In this document: one piece after another, positions 1-4,728 of the stretch | Numbering within the stretch: position 1 is the first letter of the stretch | Layout: each line of letters opens with the position of its first letter | Assembly: GCA_003151535.1 (NCBI GenBank) | Contig: PLXT01000095.1 | Location: 1 to 6,220, forward strand | Length of the DNA stretch: 6,220 nt | Direction of reading: 5' to 3' | Source: Methanobacterium sp. | GTDB lineage: Archaea; Methanobacteriota; Methanobacteria; Methanobacteriales; Methanobacteriaceae | Translations under genes and position numbers: made by a program | The notes under the pieces: model-generated | Databases searched by the model: none | What the model was told of the DNA's origin: nothing | The model's input: only the letters and a program-made list of their open reading frames with translations

Positions 1-41
1 CTGGAGTATATTTCATAATGAGAAATCGTTGATTAAAATAA

Positions 42-56
42 TTTTTTTTTATTTTT
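42..56 (+). terminator. Possible T-tract terminator of a gene upstream of the window
   Basis: Nine T residues, one A and five more T lie here on the plus strand. Archaeal transcription ends at such oligo-T tracts. One plus-strand frame at the window edge reads five codons and stops at TAA (16-18), so this could be the end of a gene that enters from the left, but five codons cannot establish that. The rest of 57-165 is AT-rich and I see no gene in it. Confidence 0.3.
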
Positions 57-167
57 AAAATATTAAAAATCTGTAAAATATAATTACATGTCCTTAATTT
101 GCTAAATAATAAATTTTACTTGTTTATTTATTATTTTATTTTGTAATGATGGTATTTAAGTGGCATT

Positions 168-178
168 ATAGATATAAT
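168..178 (+). promoter_or_regulatory. Candidate TATA box for the small acidic protein gene
   Basis: The sequence ATAGATATAAT fits an archaeal TATA element. Transcription would be expected to begin about 25 bp downstream, near 197-203, which gives a leader of about 30 nt before the ATG at 232. The surrounding DNA is very AT-rich, so other boxes are possible, and no clear purine-rich BRE precedes it. Confidence 0.35.
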
Positions 179-196
179 GTTTTTATTCTTACGAAT

Positions 197-220
197 TAAT
201 TAACTGATATAATTAACTGA
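197..220 (+). repeat. Two copies of an 11-bp direct repeat in the leader of the small protein gene
   Basis: TAATTAACTGA occurs at 197-207 and again, identically, at 210-220 with a 2-bp spacer (TA). The second copy ends directly at the ribosome binding site. If the TATA call is right, the first copy lies on the transcription start and the second within the 5' leader. That position suits a repressor site or an RNA-level control element. The first copy is also part of the palindrome TTAATTAA (196-203). Confidence 0.6.
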
Positions 221-231
221 AGGTGATTAAT

Positions 232-495
232 ATGGTTATGAAACTTTATAATTTTGTTGAAATAGTGACTGAGATTGAAAATGCAACTATATACGTTGAA
301 AATTATACTTGTGAAGATTCTCCTAATGGAAATGAAATTCATATGGTTGAGATGAACGTTGAAGATACAGACACTGAAAAGATTGAAGCTACATTTGTAA
401 TTGAAGCAGAATCAAAAAAAGCCCTTGATCAGCAAGTAAAATTCACACTTGGTGGATACTTCAATAAAATCGATGTTGTAAACAAATTATATTAA
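232..495 (+). CDS. Small acidic hypothetical protein (87 aa)
   Basis: I do not recognise this protein. The reading frame is open from a GTG at 223, but that GTG lies inside the Shine-Dalgarno GGTGAT (222-227). The ATG at 232, with a 4-nt spacing, is therefore the better start; the RIB7 gene has the same site and spacing. The product has 17 Asp/Glu against 7 Lys, with no Arg and a single Cys (about residue 26), so it should be acidic. It has no signal peptide or membrane segment and is probably cytosolic. Residues 5-25 and the region around residues 50-60 alternate hydrophobic and polar residues, as in amphipathic beta strands. The gene stands alone: the next gene converges on it and a T-tract follows its stop. 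That it is a real gene rests on the ribosome binding site, the terminator and protein-like composition. Confidence 0.72.
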   Translation: MVMKLYNFVEIVTEIENATIYVENYTCEDSPNGNEIHMVEMNVEDTDTEKIEATFVIEAESKKALDQQVKFTLGGYFNKIDVVNKLY

Positions 496-497
496 AT

Positions 498-511
498 ATT
501 TATTATTTTTT
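498..511 (+). terminator. T-rich terminator of the small protein gene
   Basis: The sequence ATTTATTATTTTTT starts two bases after the TAA stop and ends in six T, a typical archaeal oligo-T termination signal. A second T-rich stretch (561-571) lies further down in the convergent gap. An imperfect hairpin follows, with ATTATCT at 580-586 pairing with AGATAAT at 602-608 and an intervening loop of 15 nt. Confidence 0.45.
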
Positions 512-653
512 AAATTTAATTGAATGTATTAATTTGATGTTGGATAAGAGCATAAACCAATTATTATTTTTAGTTCCCGATTATCTTATTTTATATCTTT
601 CAGATAATTGATGAGATTTAGTAAAATTTAATATTTATCCACAAGATTTTAGA

Positions 654-1325
654 TTATTTGTTGAGTACATTATATTCAACAACTATATCTTCCCCTAATT
701 TGTAACTTTTTTTCAGTTTAAGTTTTATTGAATCCTTCATGTAGTTTACGCCTATACCATCGACAAGTGTTTTAGCCTCTTTTCCTCCAGCAATCATCGG
801 AGCTATACAAACACGCATCTCAGAAACTAGACCACTTATCAACATTGAGTAGTTCAGTGTTGATCCTCCTTCGAGCATCAAAGTTTCTACACCTCTCGAA
901 CCTAGTTTTATCATTAAATCATCAAGATCAACACTATTTTTGCCGCAGATTAATACCTCTGCTATTTCATTTAACTCTTTAATACGTGCTGAGCTAGCAA
1001 TCTCGGTAACAGCTATAATTGTAGGCGCATCAGAGTTTAGGATTCTAGAAGAAATGGGAGTTCTAGCTTTACTGTCAACAACAACCCTTAGTGGATTATC
1101 TTGCTTTTTTGCAGGAATCTTATGGACAGTAAGTTTTGGATCATCGGTAATAACAGTGTTGATCCCAACCATTATTGCATCAACATCTTTTCGAAGTTCA
1201 TGTACTCTCAAAATGTCTTCTTTACCCGAAATTTCAGAACTTCCTGTTTTAGTAGCAATTTTCCCATCAAGCGTCATTGCAGAGTTCAATATCACATAAG
1301 GTTGTTTATTTTTTCCGGATAACAT
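654..1325 (-). CDS. 2,5-diamino-6-(ribosylamino)-4(3H)-pyrimidinone 5'-phosphate reductase (archaeal RIB7/RibD C-terminal type)
   Basis: This NAD(P)H-dependent enzyme reduces the ribosyl side chain of the GTP-derived diaminopyrimidine to ribityl. It is an early step of archaeal riboflavin synthesis, and the pathway also feeds the deazaflavin part of F420. The 223-aa product is a stand-alone RibD C-terminal (dihydrofolate-reductase-like) domain without a deaminase domain, the usual archaeal form and length. Visible family motifs are NSAMTLDGKIA (14-24), RVHELR (40-45), DAIMVGINTV (49-58), DDPKLTV (61-67), LRVVVDS (79-85), LEGGSTLN (151-158) and APMIAGG (175-181). The frame extends 12 nt further, to an ATG at 1335-1337. 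I chose the ATG at 1323-1325 because GGTGAT (1330-1335) sits 4 nt before it and overlaps the upstream ATG. It is transcribed alone, divergently from the CMD-family gene. Confidence 0.93.
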   Translation of the reverse strand: MLSGKNKQPYVILNSAMTLDGKIATKTGSSEISGKEDILRVHELRKDVDAIMVGINTVITDDPKLTVHKIPAKKQDNPLRVVVDSKARTPISSRILNSDAPTIIAVTEIASSARIKELNEIAEVLICGKNSVDLDDLMIKLGSRGVETLMLEGGSTLNYSMLISGLVSEMRVCIAPMIAGGKEAKTLVDGIGVNYMKDSIKLKLKKSYKLGEDIVVEYNVLNK

Positions 1326-1329
1326 TTTT

Positions 1330-1335
1330 ATCACC
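1330..1335 (-). promoter_or_regulatory. Ribosome binding site that decides the RIB7 start
   Basis: On the minus strand GGTGAT lies 4 nt before the ATG at 1325. The alternative ATG four codons upstream overlaps this site and has no comparable purine-rich element of its own, so the shorter protein is preferred. Confidence 0.65.
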
Positions 1336-1367
1336 ATAAGTAATCATTGATGCCATATTGCCCCTAT

Positions 1368-1398
1368 TCAATTAATGAATAATTATAGAATTAATTGA
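1368..1398 (-). promoter_or_regulatory. RIB7 promoter: TATA-like box inside an inverted repeat
   Basis: The arms TCAATTAAT (1368-1376) and ATTAATTGA (1390-1398) are perfect 9-bp reverse complements around 13 bp. On the minus strand the central part reads CTATAATTATT (1378-1388), a plausible TATA box. Transcription would start near 1355-1360, leaving about 30 nt of leader. An inverted repeat framing a TATA box is a natural place for a repressor that competes with TBP/TFB. The arms are only A/T plus one C or G, so chance is a real alternative. Confidence 0.4.
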
Positions 1399-1404
1399 TG
1401 GTAA

Positions 1405-1422
1405 TTTTTACTAAAGTAAAAA
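1405..1422. repeat. 18-bp perfect palindrome TTTTTACTAAAGTAAAAA
   Basis: The two 8-bp half sites TTTTTACT and AGTAAAAA flank a central AA. As DNA this looks like a symmetrical protein-binding site. As RNA it could form only a weak 7-bp stem with a 4-nt loop. It lies just upstream of the inferred RIB7 TATA box, where an archaeal activator or repressor could act. Confidence 0.5.
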
Positions 1423-1623
1423 ATAATCAAAATTTTACATTTTAATCTCAAATTCATGCATGTTATGTTCTTATAAAACTAACAAATATTTAACACTACC
1501 CAAAGCACTTTTAAGAAAAAAATATAATCAAAAATTTTTTAGAATTGAATGGTTTATAAAATCTCATTTTTACAAACAAGACTTAATATTATTTCAATAA
1601 AAAAAATATCCTATTATACGACT

Positions 1624-1645
1624 TAAGATTAATATAAGATAAATA
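1624..1645. repeat. Tandem 11-bp direct repeat upstream of the CMD-family gene
   Basis: TAAGATTAATA (1624-1634) is followed directly by TAAGATAAATA (1635-1645), matching at 10 of 11 positions. The 11-bp spacing is about one helical turn, so both copies would face the same side of the DNA. The pair ends about 30 bp upstream of the candidate TATA box of the CMD-family gene. Confidence 0.45.
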
Positions 1646-1670
1646 TTAGTTTTATTTGTTCTTCATTTTT

Positions 1671-1680
1671 TTATTATAAG
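1671..1680 (+). promoter_or_regulatory. Candidate TATA box for the CMD-family gene
   Basis: TTATTATAAG lies about 50 bp before the start codon. A transcription start about 25 bp downstream, near 1702, would leave a leader of roughly 28 nt that contains the palindrome at 1707-1716 and the ribosome binding site. No clear BRE precedes the box, which is instead preceded by a T-run. Confidence 0.4.
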
Positions 1681-1706
1681 AATAGATTTATGTGTTTTAA
1701 TGCAAA

Positions 1707-1722
1707 GTTAATTAACGGGAGG
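1707..1722 (+). promoter_or_regulatory. Palindrome GTTAATTAAC abutting the ribosome binding site GGGAGG
   Basis: GTTAATTAAC (1707-1716) is a perfect 10-bp palindrome that touches GGGAGG (1717-1722). The ribosome binding site lies 7 nt before TTG at 1730 and supports that unusual start. Its TTAATTAAC core also occurs at 196-204, in the leader of the small acidic protein. Confidence 0.5.
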
Positions 1723-1729
1723 TTTTTAT

Positions 1730-2113
1730 TTGGAAGATAGGTATATTAAAGGTTTAAAAAACCTTGAAAAAATTCATCCTGAAGCAAGTAAAGCATTGAT
1801 GGAAAATTTAAAAGATATAGCACCAGATCTTGGACGTTTTGTTGTTGAATTTCCTTATGGCGATATATATGAACGTCCTGGACTTGACCTTAAATCACGT
1901 GAGATTGCAACCATAGCCGCTCTCACTGCCATTGGAGACACTAGACCAGAACTTAAAGATCATATCAAAGGTGCACTGAATGTCGGGTGTAAAAGACAGG
2001 AAGTAATTGAAGTCATAATCCAGATGGCAGTTTATGCAGGATTTCCACGGGCCATAAATGGAATAAATATAGCAAAAGAAGTATTTGAAGAATTAGACAC
2101 CAAAATGATTTAA
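1730..2113 (+). CDS. Carboxymuconolactone decarboxylase (CMD) family protein
   Basis: The 127-aa product is a single all-helical CMD/AhpD-like domain of normal family length. The core runs from SREIATIAALTAIGDT (56-71) to HIKGALNVGCKRQEV (78-92) and QMAVYAGFPRA (98-108), the part most conserved in gamma-carboxymuconolactone decarboxylases, with the conserved His at 78. The CxxC of peroxidase-type AhpD is absent; Cys87 stands alone. Family members form ring-like oligomers. Methanogens are not known for the beta-ketoadipate pathway, so the substrate here is unknown and the family name should not be read as the reaction. The start is TTG: the frame has a TAA at 1709-1711, no ATG or GTG follows until codon 24, and GGGAGG is well placed. 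It is a single gene, divergent from RIB7 and convergent with tatD. Confidence 0.88.
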   Translation: MEDRYIKGLKNLEKIHPEASKALMENLKDIAPDLGRFVVEFPYGDIYERPGLDLKSREIATIAALTAIGDTRPELKDHIKGALNVGCKRQEVIEVIIQMAVYAGFPRAINGINIAKEVFEELDTKMI

Positions 2114-2115
2114 TC

Positions 2116-2138
2116 ATATTAATTGAAAAAATTAATAT
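2116..2138. terminator. Perfect hairpin between convergent genes, likely bidirectional terminator
   Basis: ATATTAATT (2116-2124) and AATTAATAT (2130-2138) are exact 9-bp reverse complements around the 5-nt loop GAAAA. They fill most of the 30-bp gap between the stops of the CMD-family gene and tatD. On the minus strand a run of five T (2139-2143) directly follows the tatD stop and the loop supplies four more. On the plus strand T-rich tracts follow at 2149-2152 and 2168-2174, already inside tatD. The stem is purely A/T, so the oligo-T tracts may matter more than the fold. Confidence 0.5.
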
Positions 2139-2143
2139 AAAAA

Positions 2144-2902
2144 TTAAATTTTGAAAATCTTCTTTGCATTTTTTTCAGTTTTTTTATCAACTTCACCAAT
2201 AGAAATTGATTTTTTATCTGCTATTACTCTAACAGCTTCCTCAACAAATGCTGGTTCATTTCTAATTCCTTTAAATGGTGATAGATAAGGACTGTCTGTT
2301 TCTGTTAATATATTTGTAAGGGGAATCCTTTCTGCTAGTTTTTGATGGTGTTCAGAAAAACATACAATTGTTGAAAGTGATATATGATATCCTTCCAATA
2401 CAATAAGTTCTGCAGTTTCGGCATCTCCCCCATAACAATGGAAAACAACGTTATCAATTGAAGATGCCTTTTTTACCATTTCAAATGCTTTTTTTTCTGC
2501 ACCTCTTGCATGTATTATTAAGGGTAATTCATATTCTTCTGAAAGTTCAATAAATGTTTGGAATAGGTTAATTTGCCTTTTTCGTGCACTAGTATCAGTT
2601 ATTTCATGAAAATCCAATCCTGTTTCACCTATACCCACAGCCAGATCTATATTGTTATTTATCTCATCTAATGCTTCTTTAATAATTGATTGATCAGCTT
2701 TTGAAGCTTTAGATGGATGGAATCCCAATGTAGAATATAAAAAACCATGGTATTCTTTTTGGAGCTTTAATGTTCTCCTATTACCTCCCAAACTAGCACC
2801 AGAGTTTATTATAGCATTTAATTTATCTTTAGCTCTCCCCATTACTTCATTTCTATTCTTATTGTATTCCTTGAAATCAACATGGCAGTGTGTATCAATC
2901 AT
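2144..2902 (-). CDS. tatD: TatD family metal-dependent hydrolase (putative DNase)
   Basis: This is a 252-aa TIM-barrel hydrolase of the amidohydrolase superfamily, of normal TatD length. The metal ligands are visible in order: HxH in DTHCHVDF (His5, His7), Glu93 in GETGLDF, His131 in IIHARG, His155 in FHCYGG and Asp203 in TETDSPYLSP. Characterised bacterial and eukaryotic relatives are metal-dependent 3'-5' nucleases acting on DNA or RNA. Some archaeal members are poorly characterised, so nuclease activity is inferred. The protein should be cytosolic. The ATG start is supported by AGGTGA just upstream (2906-2911), which lies within the 18-bp gap after uppS, so the two genes are almost certainly co-transcribed. 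It has no Tat-pathway role by context. Confidence 0.9.
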   Translation of the reverse strand: MIDTHCHVDFKEYNKNRNEVMGRAKDKLNAIINSGASLGGNRRTLKLQKEYHGFLYSTLGFHPSKASKADQSIIKEALDEINNNIDLAVGIGETGLDFHEITDTSARKRQINLFQTFIELSEEYELPLIIHARGAEKKAFEMVKKASSIDNVVFHCYGGDAETAELIVLEGYHISLSTIVCFSEHHQKLAERIPLTNILTETDSPYLSPFKGIRNEPAFVEEAVRVIADKKSISIGEVDKKTEKNAKKIFKI

Positions 2903-2920
2903 AATTCACCTACTATACCT

Positions 2921-3688
2921 CTAAATTCCAAAACGTCTTTCTCTTTGTTGATAACTTCTTAATGCCCTTAAAAAATCTACTTTACGTAATTCTGGCCACA
3001 AACTATCACAGAAGTATAGTTCAGAATAGGATGACTGCCATAATAAAAATCCACTTAGTCTTTCTTCACCACTTGTACGTATTATCAGATTTGGATCCTC
3101 GAGACCTGCAGTGTACAGATTTTCATTGACTGTCTTCTCGTCAATCTCATCTATGCTTACCTTGCCATCTCCAACTTCTTTTACTATTTTCTTTATAGCA
3201 TCCACTATTTCAAGACGGCCATCATATCCTATGGCTATGTTGACAAGCCTATCATCATAAGCTGCAGTTGATTCTTCAGCTATTTCAATAGCTTCCCTTA
3301 CATCTTCAGGTAAGAGTTCCATCTTACCAACAGCTTTTATTCTAACCCTATTTTTATGAATTTTCTCATTTTGTGCTATTCCCATGAAATTTTCCTTAAA
3401 AAGATTCATCAGTCCCCTAACCTCATTTTCAGGGCGATTAAAGTTTTCAATGGAAAATGCATAAACTGTAACAATTTCAATTTCGAGATCAACACACCAA
3501 TCAAGAAATTTCTCTAGTGTGCCTACACCCCTTTTATGGCCCTCTATGGCACCTATATTCCCTTGAATCTTTGAAAATCTACGATTACCGTCCATTATTA
3601 TGGCAACATGTTTAGGCATGTTCTCTGGCGTGAGATTTCTGGATATATACCATTCATAAGCTTTATAAACAGGTTTTAAAATAAACAT
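2921..3688 (-). CDS. uppS: Archaeal cis-prenyltransferase (undecaprenyl/dolichyl diphosphate synthase family)
   Basis: This enzyme adds isopentenyl diphosphate units in cis to an allylic primer. In archaea it makes the long polyprenyl diphosphate used as a lipid carrier for surface glycans and protein glycosylation. It is a peripheral enzyme acting at the membrane. The 255-aa product carries HVAIIMDGNRR (27-37, catalytic Asp33), GHKRG (50-54), YAFSIENFNRP (76-86) and the C-terminal signature IIRTSGEER (202-210) followed by FLLWQSSYSE (214-223). Bacterial enzymes usually have MDGNGRW and SNFLLWQ. The NRRF and SGF variants seen here fit the archaeal/eukaryotic side. An ATG seven codons upstream (3709) is in frame, but GGAGTTGA (3691-3698) lies 2 nt before the ATG at 3688, so I chose the shorter form. 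It is the first gene of a pair with tatD. Confidence 0.92.
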   Translation of the reverse strand: MFILKPVYKAYEWYISRNLTPENMPKHVAIIMDGNRRFSKIQGNIGAIEGHKRGVGTLEKFLDWCVDLEIEIVTVYAFSIENFNRPENEVRGLMNLFKENFMGIAQNEKIHKNRVRIKAVGKMELLPEDVREAIEIAEESTAAYDDRLVNIAIGYDGRLEIVDAIKKIVKEVGDGKVSIDEIDEKTVNENLYTAGLEDPNLIIRTSGEERLSGFLLWQSSYSELYFCDSLWPELRKVDFLRALRSYQQRERRFGI

Positions 3689-3690
3689 TT

Positions 3691-3698
3691 TCAACTCC
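3691..3698 (-). promoter_or_regulatory. Ribosome binding site that decides the uppS start
   Basis: On the minus strand GGAGTTGA (3691-3698) comes just before the ATG at 3688. The upstream ATG at 3709 has only TGATCTAA ahead of it, which is not a ribosome binding site. Confidence 0.6.
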
Positions 3699-3722
3699 TT
3701 TCTCTTCATTTAGATCATTTAA

Positions 3723-3747
3723 TTATATTAATAATGTACTATTATAC
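3723..3747 (-). promoter_or_regulatory. Candidate uppS-tatD promoter region
   Basis: The 173-bp gap after mtxX holds two TATA-like stretches on the minus strand: TATAAT at 3742-3747 and TTAATATAA at 3723-3731. Either could place a start between about 3700 and 3720, just ahead of the uppS ribosome binding site. I cannot choose between them. A separate promoter is likely because a T-tract for mtxX lies upstream. Confidence 0.3.
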
Positions 3748-3814
3748 TTCATCAAAATTAAAGTTGTATATCAATATATTATTTTTGTGTAGATACTACG
3801 GTAATCTAAGATAG

Positions 3815-3827
3815 AAAATAAAAAAAA
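3815..3827 (-). terminator. T-tract terminator of mtxX
   Basis: On the minus strand eight T, one A and four T lie about 35-47 nt after the mtxX stop. This is the strongest oligo-T tract of the minus-strand block and probably separates mtxX from the uppS-tatD unit. Confidence 0.5.
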
Positions 3828-3861
3828 TTGAACTAGTTAATAATCTATCCAATGCTTCTAA

Positions 3862-4614
3862 TTAAATTTTATTTGTATCTAATCTTCTTCTGGATATTCC
3901 AAGATGATGTGCAAATTTCAAAGCCCGCTTGTATCCTTCCAAATCTTGTGAACGTGATGTGTCTATGTATATTTCATCCATTCCAAGAGTTACAGCTCCA
4001 TGGCTCTTGCCACCACCCAAAAGTACTAGGGTTCTGAATATAAGATTTCCAGATATCCCATCCGGTGCAATTATAAAGTTTGCACCATCTGCAATAGCAT
4101 CTTCAATGAGTATGAAGTAGTGTTTTACATCAATCAAATATTCAGACAGGATTGAAGTTAACAATTCTCCTCCCTCTATTGATTCATCAATTTTTTTGCT
4201 TCTACCCTTATCTTGAGGTCTACCTCCCGATAGGATGCCAAGTTTAGGTTTAATACCAATAGATGTTAAAAATCTTGATCCATCCTGTGCAACTCTAAGT
4301 TTTTGATCAATATCATCACCCTCATCGATCCCTACAGGAGCTAAAAGGAATTTGTATCCGTTTAAATCTATAAAAGAAGCTCTTGATATCATATTGGGAT
4401 ACTTTTTCCTTAATTTAGACATTATCTTCGAAGCACTTAGTGATCCCCTTATAGCAGCATCTGCGTAGCCATTGAATAGAAGCTCTACTAATTCATCCTC
4501 TGATTCTGTGGTTATAACCTCAAAATCCACACACTCAATAGCTTCTGTTACATTTTTATTTTTACCTACACCCGCAACGATTCTCATTCTACCATCTGAT
4601 CCTAGTTTTAACAT
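3862..4614 (-). CDS. mtxX: Methanogenesis marker protein 4, MtxX (phosphotransacetylase-like)
   Basis: The 250-aa product matches the MtxX family, found in methanogens and named as a methyltransferase-related protein without a proven reaction. Its fold relatives are phosphate acetyl/butyryl transferases, and the C-terminal half shows this: LGILSGGRPQDKGR (125-138), then IEDAIADGANFIIAPDG (170-186), SGNLIFR (188-194) and LLGGGKSHGA (198-207). The N-terminal half has ADAAIRGSLSASK (51-63) and LAPVGIDEG (91-99). The start is uncertain. The ATG at 4614 has no Shine-Dalgarno site, and an in-frame TAA at 4627-4629 rules out extension. The second ATG, at 4587, begins MRIVAGVG, which resembles the usual family start and would give 241 aa, but its leader is also weak. 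The gene lies 114 bp after hemL. Confidence 0.87.
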   Translation of the reverse strand: MLKLGSDGRMRIVAGVGKNKNVTEAIECVDFEVITTESEDELVELLFNGYADAAIRGSLSASKIMSKLRKKYPNMISRASFIDLNGYKFLLAPVGIDEGDDIDQKLRVAQDGSRFLTSIGIKPKLGILSGGRPQDKGRSKKIDESIEGGELLTSILSEYLIDVKHYFILIEDAIADGANFIIAPDGISGNLIFRTLVLLGGGKSHGAVTLGMDEIYIDTSRSQDLEGYKRALKFAHHLGISRRRLDTNKI

Positions 4615-4666
4615 ATATAGATTGTTTTATTAGAAATAAAAGTTTTTTTAACTGTAACATCACTTG

Positions 4667-4676
4667 TATTATATTA
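4667..4676 (-). promoter_or_regulatory. Possible mtxX promoter
   Basis: On the minus strand the gap after hemL contains the TATA-like AATATAATA. It would place transcription near 4645, leaving a leader of about 30 nt to the ATG at 4614. It is only one of several AT-rich candidates here. Confidence 0.25.
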
Positions 4677-4684
4677 TTGGACTT

Positions 4685-4713
4685 AAAAATAATGGTTTCT
4701 TGGTTCAAAGAAA
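4685..4713 (-). terminator. Weak stem-loop plus T-tract after hemL
   Basis: Read on the minus strand, TTTCTT and AAGAAA (4708-4713 and 4696-4701) form a 6-bp stem around TGAACC, followed after a few bases by ATTATTTTT. It starts 15 nt after the hemL stop. The stem is short and GC-poor, so it may end only some transcripts and let others read into mtxX. Confidence 0.3.
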
Positions 4714-4728
4714 GAAGGATTTAATTAT

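Larger units (their letters stand above)
1326..1729. other. Divergent intergenic region with promoters and repeats, no gene seen
   Basis: This 404-bp stretch separates two divergently transcribed genes and is long for this window, where the other gaps are 4 to 173 bp. It holds a probable promoter at each end, two dyad elements near the RIB7 side (1368-1398 and 1405-1422), the 8-bp palindrome CATGCATG at 1455-1462, a tandem repeat near the CMD side (1624-1645), and two related copies of GACTTAA 40 bp apart (1580 and 1620). I find no convincing reading frame, tRNA or structured RNA. The segment 1490-1512 is the least AT-rich part and has no motif I recognise. Confidence 0.6.

Noticed and set aside
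223..231. GTG at 223 as start of the small acidic protein
   Set aside because: It lies inside the ribosome binding site GGTGAT that serves the ATG at 232.
608..653. TTGATGA resembling the C box of a C/D-box guide RNA
   Set aside because: The first base does not fit the RUGAUGA consensus and no CUGA D box follows within a suitable distance.
940..1322. Two plus-strand reading frames (73 and 119 codons) opposite the RIB7 gene
   Set aside because: They lie antisense within a clearly conserved gene, have no matching ribosome binding site, and their products show no recognisable domain.
1455..1462. CATGCATG palindrome as a regulatory site
   Set aside because: It is only 8 bp, has no extension of symmetry and is not close to either inferred promoter.
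1549..1626. 25-codon plus-strand reading frame in the divergent intergenic region
   Set aside because: It has no ribosome binding site, low-complexity composition, and a length that chance allows in DNA this AT-rich.
3852..4120. Plus-strand reading frames of about 60 codons opposite mtxX
   Set aside because: They are antisense shadows of the mtxX coding frame without ribosome binding sites or family motifs.
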